Shown here: piece by piece, positions 16,055 through 24,869 of the stretch
How positions within the stretch are numbered: the stretch's first letter is position 1
Layout of the letters: each line of letters opens with the position of its first letter
NCBI GenBank assembly: GCA_038238915.1
Contig: JBBSFH010000009.1
Span: forward strand, 62,001 to 126,000
DNA: 64,000 bases
Direction of reading: 5' to 3'
DNA from: JAVVHE01 sp038238915
GTDB lineage: Bacteria; Pseudomonadota; Alphaproteobacteria; Sphingomonadales; Sphingomonadaceae
Program-made: the position numbers and the translations under genes
The notes under the pieces: generated by a model
Told to the model about the DNA's origin: nothing
The model's input: only the letters and a program-made list of their open reading frames with translations
The model's database searches: none

Positions 16055-17562
16055 CGCGGGTGTTCGTCAGCCGGGACATGGCCTCGGTCGCGCTCGGCGC
16101 CGACCCGGTAGCGGATGCCTTTGCGCGCGCTGGGTGCGAGGTGGTGCGCACGGGCAGCCGGGGACTGTTCCGCATCGAGCCGCTGGTGGAGGTCGAGACG
16201 CCTGCGGGCCGCATCGGCTTCGGGCCGGTGGGGCCGGAGGATGTGGCTGCGGTGCACGACGGCACGCATCCGGCCAAACTGGGCGACATCGCGGCGCTGC
16301 CCTTCTTCGCCGCGCAACAGCGGTTCACATTCGCGCGCGTGGGCGTGATCGATCCGCTCAGCCTCGCCGATTACGAAGCGCACGGCGGCTGGGCGGGGTT
16401 GACCGCTGCGCGCGCGCTCGCGCCCGGCGAGGTGGTGGCGCGCGTCAAGGCGAGCGGTCTGCGCGGTCGCGGCGGGGCGGGGTTTCCGACCGGTATCAAG
16501 TGGCAGACCGTGCTCGATGCATCCGGACCGGACAAATACATCGTCTGCAACGCCGACGAGGGCGATAGCGGCACGTTCGCCGATCGGATGCTGATGGAGG
16601 GCGATCCCTATTGCCTGATCGAGGGCATGGCGATCGCGGGGCACGCAACCGGCGCTTCGCATGGCTATGTGTATATCCGTTCCGAATACCCCTTCGCGGT
16701 GCGCACGATGCGCGAGGCGATTGCGCGGGCGACGGCGATCGTCGCGCCGTTCAGCCTTGAGGTGCGCGTTGGCGCGGGCGTCTATATCTGCGGCGAGGAG
16801 ACCGCGCTGCTCGATTCGATCGAGGGCAAACGCGGGCAGGTGCGTGCCAAACCGCCGTTGCCCGCGCATGTCGGGCTGTTCGGCAGGCCGACCGTGATCA
16901 ACAATGTGCTCAGCCTCGCCGCCGTCCCCTTCATCATGACGGAGGGCGCGCAGGCCTATGCGGACGTGGGCTTCGGCCGCTCGCGCGGGACGATGCCGGT
17001 GCAGCTTGCAGGCAATATCCTGAACGGCGGGCTGTTCGAGGTGGGCTTCGGCATCACGCTAGGCGAACTGGTGAACGACATCGGCGGCGGTACCGAGAGC
17101 GGGCGGCCGGTGCGTGCGGTGCAGGTCGGCGGGCCGCTCGGCGCGTATTTCCCTCCCCGCATGTTCCATCTGCCGTTCGATTACGAGGCGTTCACCGCTG
17201 CCGGAGGGTTGATCGGCCACGCGGGGGTGACGGTGTTCGACGATACGGTCGATATGGCGCGCATGGCGAGCTTCGCGATGGAATTCTGCGCGGTCGAAAG
17301 CTGCGGCAAGTGTACGCCGTGCCGCATCGGCTCGACGCGCGGTGTGGAGCTGATGGACCGTCTGATCCGTGCGCGGGGTGAGGGCGATAGTGTGGCCACC
17401 CTCCGCGAGACCGCGCTTTTGCGCGATCTTTGTGATACGATGAAGTTCGGCTCGCTGTGCGCGCTGGGGGGGTTCACGCCCTATCCGGTGCTGAGCGCGC
17501 TAGAACATTTCCCCGAGGATTTCGGCCTCGCGGCCGGGCCCCTCGCGCAGGCGGCGGAGTGA
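16051..17562 (+). CDS. fdsB: NAD-dependent formate dehydrogenase beta subunit (FdsB, NuoF-like)
   Basis: A 503-residue flavoprotein that carries FMN, the NAD site and a [4Fe-4S] cluster. The N-terminus resembles NuoE-type thioredoxin folds. The FMN/NAD site is GLRGRGGAGFPTGIKW and CNADEGDSGTF near 140-175; the cluster motif ESCGKCTPCRIGSTRG lies near 425, with the fourth Cys further on. ATG 16051 overlaps the fdsG stop as ATGA. It delivers formate electrons to NAD+. Confidence 0.93.
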   Translation: MTRVFVSRDMASVALGADPVADAFARAGCEVVRTGSRGLFRIEPLVEVETPAGRIGFGPVGPEDVAAVHDGTHPAKLGDIAALPFFAAQQRFTFARVGVIDPLSLADYEAHGGWAGLTAARALAPGEVVARVKASGLRGRGGAGFPTGIKWQTVLDASGPDKYIVCNADEGDSGTFADRMLMEGDPYCLIEGMAIAGHATGASHGYVYIRSEYPFAVRTMREAIARATAIVAPFSLEVRVGAGVYICGEETALLDSIEGKRGQVRAKPPLPAHVGLFGRPTVINNVLSLAAVPFIMTEGAQAYADVGFGRSRGTMPVQLAGNILNGGLFEVGFGITLGELVNDIGGGTESGRPVRAVQVGGPLGAYFPPRMFHLPFDYEAFTAAGGLIGHAGVTVFDDTVDMARMASFAMEFCAVESCGKCTPCRIGSTRGVELMDRLIRARGEGDSVATLRETALLRDLCDTMKFGSLCALGGFTPYPVLSALEHFPEDFGLAAGPLAQAAE

Positions 17563-17567
17563 GCGCG

Positions 17568-20417
17568 ATGGCATGGAGCGGCGAGAGCGATCTGGGCACG
17601 AGACCCTCGGCCGATGCCGAGATAGTAACGCTCACAATCGATGGCCGCGAGACCCGCGTGCCGCGCGGCACATCGATCATCCGCGCCGCCGCCTTGATGG
17701 GCAACAACATCCCTAAGCTGTGCGCGACCGATAGCCTAGACGCGTTCGGCTCGTGCCGCCTGTGCCTGGTCGAGGTGGAGGGCCGCGCGGGTTATCCCGC
17801 CTCGTGCACCACGCCGGTGGCGGCGGGGATGATCGTGCGCACGCAGACGCCCAGGCTCAAGCAGCTCCGCAGGGGTGTGATAGAGCTGTATATCTCCGAT
17901 CACCCGCTCGATTGCCTCACTTGTGCTGCGAACGGCGATTGCGAACTCGAGGACATGGCGGGCGCGGTGGGCCTGCGCGATGTGCGCTATGGCCGCGAGG
18001 GCCAGAACCATTACCACGCCGCCGAAAAGGACACTTCCAACCCCTATTTCACCTTCGATCCCGGCAAATGCATCGTCTGCTCGCGCTGCGTGCGCGCATG
18101 CGACGAGGTGCAGGGCACGTTTGCGCTGACGATCGCGGGCATGGGCTTCGGCTCGTCGGTTACCGCAAGCCAGGGGGAAGGCTTCCTCGGTTCGGAATGC
18201 GTGTCGTGCGGCGCGTGCGTGCAGGCGTGTCCCACCGCCGCGCTGATCGAGAACAAGGTGATCGAGGTGGGCACGCCGGACCGCGCGGTCATCACCACCT
18301 GCGCCTATTGCGGCGTCGGTTGCACCTTCCGGGCGGAAATGCGCGGCGAGGAGTTGGTCCGCATGGTGCCGTGGAAAGACGGCAAGGCCAATCGGGGCCA
18401 CTCTTGTGTCAAGGGCCGCTTTGCCTGGGGCTACGCCAACCACCGCGAGCGCGTGCTGAACCCGATGATCCGGGCGTCGGTGGACGAACCGTGGCGCGAG
18501 GTCTCGTGGGAGGAGGCTGTCGCCCACACCGCGTCCGAGTTCCGGCGGATCGAGGAGAAGTATGGCCGCCACGCGGTGGGCGGCATCACATCGAGCCGCT
18601 GCACCAACGAGGAGACCTTCCTCGTCCAGAAGCTGATCCGCCAGGGCTTCCAGAACAACAATGTCGATACCTGCGCGCGCGTCTGCCATTCGCCCACCGG
18701 CTATGGGCTGAAGGCTACCTTCGGCACGTCAGCGGGCACGCAGGACTTCGATAGCGTGATGGCCGCCGACGTGATGATGGTGATCGGTGCCAACCCGACC
18801 GACGGCCACCCCGTCTTTGCCAGCCGCATGAAGCGGCGGCTGCGCGAGGGGGCGAAACTGATCGTGATCGATCCGCGCCGGATCGATATGGTCAAGACCC
18901 CGCATATCGAGGCCGCGCATCATCTGCCGCTCCGGCCCGGCACCAATGTCGCGGTGCTGACCGCGATGGCGCATGTGATTGTCACCGAAGGGCTTTCCGA
19001 CGAAGCGTTCGTCCGCGAACGCTGCGACTGGGACGAGTTTCAGGATTGGGCGGCGTTCGTCGCCGACCCGAAACGCTCGCCCGAGGCGACCGAGATGCTG
19101 ACGCAGGTGCCCGCCGCCGATCTGCGCGCAGCCGCGCGGCTTTACGCGACCGGCGGCAACGGCGCGATCTACTACGGACTTGGCGTCACCGAACACAGTC
19201 AGGGCTCGTCCACCGTGATGGCGATCGCCAACCTGGCGATGGCGACGGGCAATATCGGCCGCGAGGGCGTGGGCGTGAACCCGCTCAGGGGCCAGAACAA
19301 CGTCCAGGGAGCGTGCGACATGGGCAGCTTCCCGCACGAATACTCAGGTTACCGCCATGTATCCGACGCCGCCACCCGCGCGCTGTTCGAGGATGCGTGG
19401 GGCGTTGCGCTCGATCCTGAGCCGGGCCTGCGCATCCCTAACATGCTCGATGCCGCGACCGACGGCGTGTTCAAGGCGCTCTTCATCCAGGGGGAGGACA
19501 TCCTCCAGTCTGATCCCAATACGCAGCATGTCGCCGCTGGTCTGGCCGCGATGGAGTGCGTGGTGGTGCAGGATCTGTTCCTGAACGAAACCGCAAACTA
19601 CGCGCATGTCTTCCTGCCCGGCTCCACCTTCCTGGAAAAGGACGGTACCTTCACCAATGCCGAACGTCGCATCCAGCGCGTGCGCAAGGTGATGTCCCCC
19701 TTGAACGGCTATGGTGACTGGGAGGTAGTGCAGCTCGTCGCCAACGCGCTCGCGCTGAACTGGACGTATACACACCCGTCTGAGATCTTGGACGAGATCG
19801 CGCGCCTAACCCCCACCTTCGCTCGCGTGAGCTACGCCGCGCTCGACGAGACGGGCTCGATGCAATGGCCCGCGACCGACGCCGCCCCCACCGGTACACC
19901 GACGATGCACATCGACGCCTTCGTGCGAGGGCGCGGCAAGTTCGTGGTGACAGATTACGTCCCCACGGACGAAAAGACCGGGCCGCGCTTCCCGCTGCTG
20001 CTCACCACTGGGCGTATCCTCAGCCACTATAACGTCGGCGCGCAGACGCGGCGCACTCAGAATGTCGCGTGGCACCATGAAGACCTGCTCGAAATTCACC
20101 CGCAGGATGCCGAAAGCCGGGGTCTGCGCGATGGGGACTGGGTGAACCTCAAGAGCCGCGCGGGCGAAACCACGCTGCGCGCGCAGGTGACCGAGCGTGT
20201 TGCGCCGGGGGTGGTCTACACCACCTTCCACCACCCGGTGACGCAGGCGAATGTGATCACGACCGACTATTCGGATTGGGCCACCAACTGCCCCGAATAC
20301 AAGGTCACCGCCGTCCAGGTTTCGCCATCGAACGGGCCGAGCGACTGGCAGCAGCGCTACGAGGCACAGGCCGGGCGTTCGCGGCGCGTTGTGGGCCATC
20401 TGGAAGCCGCCGGGTAG
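17568..20417 (+). CDS. fdsA: Formate dehydrogenase alpha subunit, molybdenum (FdsA)
   Basis: A 949-residue catalytic subunit that oxidises formate to CO2. It has an N-terminal [2Fe-2S] domain (Cys52, 63, 66, 80), a His/Cys cluster (DHPLDCLTCAANGDCE), two [4Fe-4S] motifs (CIVCSRCVRACD and CVSCGACVQACPT) and a further cluster at CAYCGVGC. The bis-MGD domain has the active-site Cys-His in DTCARVCHSPTGYG, the Cys-type rather than Sec-type enzyme. ATG 17568 is preferred because GGAG lies nine bases upstream; GTG 17559, overlapping the fdsB stop, would add three residues. The Mo cofactor needs mobA and fdhD, both found downstream. Confidence 0.93.
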   Translation: MAWSGESDLGTRPSADAEIVTLTIDGRETRVPRGTSIIRAAALMGNNIPKLCATDSLDAFGSCRLCLVEVEGRAGYPASCTTPVAAGMIVRTQTPRLKQLRRGVIELYISDHPLDCLTCAANGDCELEDMAGAVGLRDVRYGREGQNHYHAAEKDTSNPYFTFDPGKCIVCSRCVRACDEVQGTFALTIAGMGFGSSVTASQGEGFLGSECVSCGACVQACPTAALIENKVIEVGTPDRAVITTCAYCGVGCTFRAEMRGEELVRMVPWKDGKANRGHSCVKGRFAWGYANHRERVLNPMIRASVDEPWREVSWEEAVAHTASEFRRIEEKYGRHAVGGITSSRCTNEETFLVQKLIRQGFQNNNVDTCARVCHSPTGYGLKATFGTSAGTQDFDSVMAADVMMVIGANPTDGHPVFASRMKRRLREGAKLIVIDPRRIDMVKTPHIEAAHHLPLRPGTNVAVLTAMAHVIVTEGLSDEAFVRERCDWDEFQDWAAFVADPKRSPEATEMLTQVPAADLRAAARLYATGGNGAIYYGLGVTEHSQGSSTVMAIANLAMATGNIGREGVGVNPLRGQNNVQGACDMGSFPHEYSGYRHVSDAATRALFEDAWGVALDPEPGLRIPNMLDAATDGVFKALFIQGEDILQSDPNTQHVAAGLAAMECVVVQDLFLNETANYAHVFLPGSTFLEKDGTFTNAERRIQRVRKVMSPLNGYGDWEVVQLVANALALNWTYTHPSEILDEIARLTPTFARVSYAALDETGSMQWPATDAAPTGTPTMHIDAFVRGRGKFVVTDYVPTDEKTGPRFPLLLTTGRILSHYNVGAQTRRTQNVAWHHEDLLEIHPQDAESRGLRDGDWVNLKSRAGETTLRAQVTERVAPGVVYTTFHHPVTQANVITTDYSDWATNCPEYKVTAVQVSPSNGPSDWQQRYEAQAGRSRRVVGHLEAAG

Positions 20418-20428
20418 CACCGCCGATG

Positions 20429-20716
20429 ATGTCCAATCTCGAGCGGCTCGCGCATATGGCCAACCAGATCGCGCGCAATTTCGCGGTGCATGGCGACGCC
20501 GCCGCTATCCGCGCCACCGCCGACCACATCGCGAGCTTCTGGGATCCGCGCATGAAGGCCCAGGCATTCCAGCTTGTCCACGGCGCGAGCGACAACCTCG
20601 GCCCGGTCGCAGCGGCGGCGCTGGTGATGTTGCGCGATCGCGGCGCTCCCGCGCACCAGTCGCAGGCGACCACATTTGGGTCCGTGAATGATGCGGGCGC
20701 ATCCGATGCGGGATAA
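20429..20716 (+). CDS. fdsD: Formate dehydrogenase delta subunit (FdsD)
   Basis: A 95-residue small protein (an extra ATG at 20426 adds one Met). It has the FdsD hallmarks NLERLAHMANQIARNF and IASFWDPRMKAQ. FdsD is thought to help assembly or stability of the complex. The last 15-20 residues (after ALVMLRDRGAP) go beyond the usual family length. A related sequence, starting TTTTGGCTCCCTGAATCATT, recurs after the stop near 20731, so the 3' end may be an imperfect duplication. It lies 11 bases after fdsA. Confidence 0.85.
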   Translation: MSNLERLAHMANQIARNFAVHGDAAAIRATADHIASFWDPRMKAQAFQLVHGASDNLGPVAAAALVMLRDRGAPAHQSQATTFGSVNDAGASDAG

Positions 20717-20767
20717 GCGTGCAACCGGTTTTGGCTCCCTGAATCATTCGAGCAGCCCGCCATCGCA

Positions 20768-21556
20768 ATGAGCGAAGTGACCTTCGACCGCATCAAAGTT
20801 GGCGGCGAGAAACAGCCGGTCACGCGCGAGATCGCCGAGGAAGCGCCGGTCGCGCTCGAATTCAATGGGCTCGGCTATGCGGTATTGATGGCCACTCCCG
20901 CCGATCTTGTCGATCTGGCGTACGGCTTCGCGCTCGCCGATCGCCTGATCGATACCGCCGCCGACATCAAGGACGTGGAAATCCACCCCACGCCTTCGGG
21001 CCACATCGTGCGGACATTCCTCGCCGAGCGGTGCCGCCCCCGACTCCTTGATCGTGTTCGGCACCGTACCTCGGACTCGTCGTGCGGCCTATGCGGGATC
21101 GAGAACCTCGAACAGGCGATGCGCCCGCTGCCGCGATCGGTCGGCGGCGGGCACGCCCCCGAACGCGCCATATTCGCCGCGCTCGCCGCGCTGGCCCGGC
21201 ACCAGCCGCTCAACCGCTCAACGGGCGCAGTCCACGCGGCTGCCTGGTGTGATGCAGAAGGCGGCGTGCAGCGCGTCCGCGAGGATGTCGGTCGCCACAA
21301 TGCGTTCGACAAGCTGATCGGCTCGATGCTTCGCGCCGGGGACGCTTGGGACGTCGGCTTCGCGCTTCTGAGCTCGCGCTGCTCCTACGAACTGGTCGAG
21401 AAGGCCGTGCTCGCGGGCTGCCCGATGCTGGTCACGATCTCGGCACCGACAAGCCTCGCCGTCACGCGCGCGCGCGAGGCGGGGCTACGGCTGATCGTGC
21501 TCGCACGTCCGGACGCGCTGCTGGTCTTGACCCCCGGGCGCGAGGCGGGCGCGTGA
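20768..21556 (+). CDS. fdhD: Formate dehydrogenase accessory sulfurtransferase FdhD
   Basis: A 262-residue protein that passes sulfur from a cysteine desulfurase to the Mo-bis-MGD cofactor; formate dehydrogenases need it for activity. The sulfur-carrying Cys loop is SSCGLCG near residue 100; VREDVGRHNAFDKLIG and LLSSRCSYELVEKA are typical. It follows fdsD by 51 bases with only a weak ribosome site. Its stop overlaps the mobA GTG start. Confidence 0.93.
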   Translation: MSEVTFDRIKVGGEKQPVTREIAEEAPVALEFNGLGYAVLMATPADLVDLAYGFALADRLIDTAADIKDVEIHPTPSGHIVRTFLAERCRPRLLDRVRHRTSDSSCGLCGIENLEQAMRPLPRSVGGGHAPERAIFAALAALARHQPLNRSTGAVHAAAWCDAEGGVQRVREDVGRHNAFDKLIGSMLRAGDAWDVGFALLSSRCSYELVEKAVLAGCPMLVTISAPTSLAVTRAREAGLRLIVLARPDALLVLTPGREAGA

Positions 21557-22104
21557 CCGGCCTGCTCGGCGCGATCCTCTCCGGCGGGCGCGCGACGCGC
21601 TTCGGATCAGACAAAGCGCTGGCGCTGTATCGCGGCCAGCCGCTCATGGCGCATGTTGCGGCCTGGCTGCGGCCACAGGTCGACGAGCTGGTTCTTTGTG
21701 GCGGCGAGGCGATCCTGCCGGGCGTGCCCCGTCTGGAGGATCGGCCGGGACCGGGACTGGGGCCCCTGGGCGGCCTGTGCGCTGCGCTGTGGCGCGCCGA
21801 CGCTGCGGGCATCTCGACTGTCGTCAGCGTCGGCTGCGACACACCGCTGCTGCCGCCCGATCTCGTCGCACGACTTCGTACCGCCGGTCCGGCCGCCTAT
21901 GTCGCGGAGATGCCGCTCATCGGTTTGTGGCCCGTGGAGACCGCCACACTCCTCGATCGACGCCTGGCCCAAGACGAAGATCGCTCAATGCGCGGGTGGG
22001 CGCGGGAAGTGGGTGCGGTCGCGGTGTCGCTGCGAACACCGATCGCCAACATCAACAGCCCCGCCGACCTGCTGGCGCTGGAGAGCCTCGACGCGCGACC
22101 CTGA
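21553..22104 (+). CDS. mobA: Molybdenum cofactor guanylyltransferase (MobA)
   Basis: A 183-residue nucleotidyltransferase that attaches GMP to molybdopterin, forming the MGD cofactor used by FdsA. The motif AILSGGRATRFGSDKAL is the nucleotide-binding loop near residue 7, and VSVGCDTPLLPP gives the Mg-binding Asp. It starts at GTG 21553 as a GTGA overlap with fdhD. It is the last intact gene of the long plus-strand series. Confidence 0.9.
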   Translation: MTGLLGAILSGGRATRFGSDKALALYRGQPLMAHVAAWLRPQVDELVLCGGEAILPGVPRLEDRPGPGLGPLGGLCAALWRADAAGISTVVSVGCDTPLLPPDLVARLRTAGPAAYVAEMPLIGLWPVETATLLDRRLAQDEDRSMRGWAREVGAVAVSLRTPIANINSPADLLALESLDARP

Positions 22105-22110
22105 TTCAAG

Positions 22111-22452
22111 ATGATCGAGACGCGCGTCAGCCCGCGCGACATCGGCTTCCCCCATCCCGGCCAGCACGCGACCGTCAAGCTCACCGCCTATGATTACGCG
22201 GTCTATGGTGGGCTGAGCGGCGTGGTCGAGCGTGTCTCGCCCGATGCGGTGATCGACGAGACGGCGAAGGAGAGTTTCTACACCGTGCGCATCGTCACCC
22301 GCGATCTGCTGCGCGACGGCGAGGGCAACCCGCTGCCGATCGTGCCCGGCATGATCGCCGAGGTCGACGTGCTCGGCCAGCCGCGAACCGCGATGTTGTA
22401 CCTGCTCACGCCGCTAGACCGAGTGCGCGACACCGCCATGCGCGAGCGGTGA
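22111..22452 (+). pseudogene. C-terminal fragment of a HlyD-family type I secretion adaptor
   Basis: A 113-codon frame matches only the last quarter of a HlyD/PrtE membrane fusion protein: ETRVSPRDIGFPHPGQ, VKLTAYDYAVYGGLSGVVE, VPGMIAEVDVLGQ and LYLLTPLDRVRD. A full protein has about 430 residues with a membrane anchor and coiled coils, all absent here. The matching sequence starts 6 bases after the mobA stop, so the upstream part was probably lost in a deletion or rearrangement next to mobA. No ABC transporter or substrate gene is nearby. Confidence 0.8.
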
Positions 22453-22487
22453 GAAGGCGGGACGATTATGCCCCACCGAAGCGGACC

Positions 22488-23591
22488 TCAAGCGAACCGA
22501 GAACTCAGGAACGCCAGCACCGCCGCCTCCTCGGCGTGCAGGCCGTCCTCCTCCCCGGCCGTACGCGCGAAACCATCGGCGATGGTTAGCGCCAGCGCTT
22601 TGTCCAAGTATGCGCCGACGATTTCGGGATGCACATAGCATTTGCGGCAGATTGTGGGCGTGTTGCCCAGTCTGGCCGAGACACCCGCGATCGCCGCCTT
22701 CACATTCTGCTTCGCGGCGCCCTGCGTTTCGAACGCATCAAACCCAGTCAGTGCGGTCGCGGCGAGCACCGTCCCCGCCCAGGTGCGAAAGTCCTTCGCA
22801 GTCACGGCTGTGCCAGCGATTTCGCGCAGATAGGCGTTCACCTCCGACGAGCCGACCGCGTGCGTCGCGCCGTCAGCGCTGAGATATTGGAACAGCGATT
22901 GGCCGGGGAGATCCTGCATCGACTTGACCAGCCGCGCGATCCGTCGATCCCTGAGCTTCAGGTTCCAGGCCTTGCCGCTTTTGCCCTTGAACCGGAAGCG
23001 CAGTTCGGAGCCCTCGATCGCGACATGGCGGTTGCGCAGAGTCGTCAGCCCGAAGCTGGCGTTCGTCTTGGCGTATTCATCATTGCCCACACGGATCAGC
23101 GTGGTTTCGAGTAGATACACGATCGTCGCGAGCACCTTTTCGCGCGGCGTTCCAGCCAAGCGCATGTGCGTTTCGATCGCCCGGCGGATGCGGGGCAATG
23201 CGCGCGCGAAATCGAGCATGTGCGCGAACTTGTTGCCGTCGCGCACCGCGCGGAAATCGGCGTGATACCGGTATTGTCGGCGCCCACGCGCGTCGCGGCC
23301 GGTCGCTTGCAGATGTCCACGTGGGTCGGCGCAGATCCACACATCGGTGTAGGCGGGCGGGATCGCGAGTTTGGCAATGCGATCCAGCGTGGCGGCATCG
23401 CGCACGCGCCGTCCGCCGGGGTGACGGTAGGTCCACGCGTCGCCATCACGTTCGCACGTGATCCCGGGATCGGTTGCGTGGACGTAGAGGAGGCCAACGG
23501 CCTGCGCCGCCTCCTCGGGGGCCACCGTGTTGGCTTCGGTATCGGAGGCGGACGTTACGGCGACGGTATCGAGCATTGCGGTGGAGCGCAC
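22488..23591 (-). CDS. DNA topoisomerase IB (poxvirus-like)
   Basis: A 367-residue type IB topoisomerase that relaxes DNA through a 3'-phosphotyrosine. The N-terminal domain contains IPPAYTDVWICADPRGHLQ and RYHADFRAVRDGNKF. The catalytic domain has RVGNDEYAKTNASFGLTTLR, FKGKSGKAW and FRTWAGT; the active-site Tyr is in CRKCYVHPEIV near the C-terminus. A start at ATG 23576 is also possible. It converges on the HlyD fragment. Confidence 0.92.
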   Translation of the reverse strand: MRSTAMLDTVAVTSASDTEANTVAPEEAAQAVGLLYVHATDPGITCERDGDAWTYRHPGGRRVRDAATLDRIAKLAIPPAYTDVWICADPRGHLQATGRDARGRRQYRYHADFRAVRDGNKFAHMLDFARALPRIRRAIETHMRLAGTPREKVLATIVYLLETTLIRVGNDEYAKTNASFGLTTLRNRHVAIEGSELRFRFKGKSGKAWNLKLRDRRIARLVKSMQDLPGQSLFQYLSADGATHAVGSSEVNAYLREIAGTAVTAKDFRTWAGTVLAATALTGFDAFETQGAAKQNVKAAIAGVSARLGNTPTICRKCYVHPEIVGAYLDKALALTIADGFARTAGEEDGLHAEEAAVLAFLSSRFA

Positions 23592-23626
23592 GGGCGGGTC
23601 GCGCGGTTCCGTAACAGGGCTGCAGA

Positions 23627-24142
23627 TCAGATGCGACGTTCCGCCGCCTCGCGCAGGATGTCGTATGCCGCCTGCACCGCCTCGAACCGGCCACGCGCGC
23701 CCGCATCGCCTGGATTGGCATCGGGATGGTGAATTTTGGCGAGCCGCCGGTGCGCGGTCTTGACCGCCGCCTCGTCGGCTTCCTCATTGAGTTCGAGCAC
23801 GCGCAGCGCGTCGCGCTCGGCGCGCGGGCGCGTGCCTTCCTCCGCCCATGCCCAGTGGCTGGCGCGGCGGAAACCACCCGCGCGCGCTTCCTCCTTCGCG
23901 TGTTCGGCGGCGGCTTCCGCGCTCAGCCCATCGAAATAATTCCAGCGCGCATTGTATTCAGCCGCGTGTGCCGCGCAGAAATACCAGCGGTCAGGCCGGT
24001 TGGGCACCTTGGGCGCGGGGCAGTCGCCAGGCGAAGTGCAACCATGGCGATCACACAGGCGCACCTTGGCCGCCTCGCGCGCCTGACCGTAGTCGCGCCA
24101 GCGCGGAAATCCCCAATCAAGTTCGCGCGAGCGGCGGGCCAT
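23627..24142 (-). CDS. J-domain protein with a Cys/His-rich N-terminus
   Basis: A 171-residue protein. The C-terminal 60 or so residues are a J domain with the HPD motif (AKIHHPDANPGD), which stimulates an Hsp70 ATPase. The N-terminal half has spaced Cys and His (LCDRHGCTSPGDC, WYFCAAHAAEYN) that could bind zinc. ATG 24142 is fixed by a perfect AGGAGG six bases upstream; the longer open frame covers the opposite strand of yggS and is not real. It lies just downstream of topoisomerase IB in the same direction. Confidence 0.85.
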   Translation of the reverse strand: MARRSRELDWGFPRWRDYGQAREAAKVRLCDRHGCTSPGDCPAPKVPNRPDRWYFCAAHAAEYNARWNYFDGLSAEAAAEHAKEEARAGGFRRASHWAWAEEGTRPRAERDALRVLELNEEADEAAVKTAHRRLAKIHHPDANPGDAGARGRFEAVQAAYDILREAAERRI

Positions 24143-24221
24143 CCGGGGCCTCCTATGGGGCGCGAGCGCCCAAGTCACGTGGAGGTTGCGCGCAGGCGCG
24201 GTTGCGGGCCAAGGCGCGCAC

Positions 24222-24869
24222 ATGGAAGCCGTGGATCGATTGGACGAAGTGCGCGAGCGGATTGCGCGCGCGGCAAGGCTGGCGGGGCGCGATCCGGCCG
24301 ATGTGACGCTGATCGCGGTCAGCAAGACGCACGGTGAGGACGCGATTATCCCACTGCTCGAAGCGGGGCACCGTGATTTCGGCGAAAACCGGGTGGCCGA
24401 GGCAGCGGCGAAATGGCCCATGCTCAAGGCGGCGTTTCCGGGCGTCCGGTTGCATCTCGTCGGCCAGCTCCAGTCGAACAAGGCGGCCGAAGCGGCGGTG
24501 CTGTTCGATGTCGTGCACAGTCTCGATCGGTCCTCGCTGATCGCCGCAATGGCGCGCGTGCCCGAGCGTCCCGCGCTGTTCGCGCAGGTGAACATCGGTG
24601 CGGAGGAACAGAAGGGCGGTTGCGCGCTCGACGCGCTGCCCGCGCTGCTGGCAGCGGCGTATACGGCAGGGCTGGCAATTGATGGGCTGATGGCGGTGCC
24701 GCCCGAGGGAATCGAGGCTGCGCCCTTCTTCGCGCTGCTCGCCAAAAGCGCGCGAGAGCACGGATTGCGCGGTCTCAGCATGGGCATGTCCGGAGACTTC
24801 GAGACGGCGGTGATGCTGGGGGCGACGCATGTGCGCGTCGGCTCGGCACTGTTCGGCGCGCGGGGTTAG
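24222..24869 (+). CDS. YggS-family pyridoxal phosphate homeostasis protein
   Basis: A 215-residue single-domain alanine-racemase-fold protein that binds PLP and balances vitamin B6 and amino acid pools. The PLP Lys is in LIAVSKTHG near residue 35; FGENRVAEA, HLVGQLQSNK and SMGMSGDFETAV are hallmark motifs. ATG 24222 gives the usual length. Its stop overlaps the prepilin peptidase stop on the other strand by 4 bases. Confidence 0.92.
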   Translation: MEAVDRLDEVRERIARAARLAGRDPADVTLIAVSKTHGEDAIIPLLEAGHRDFGENRVAEAAAKWPMLKAAFPGVRLHLVGQLQSNKAAEAAVLFDVVHSLDRSSLIAAMARVPERPALFAQVNIGAEEQKGGCALDALPALLAAAYTAGLAIDGLMAVPPEGIEAAPFFALLAKSAREHGLRGLSMGMSGDFETAVMLGATHVRVGSALFGARG

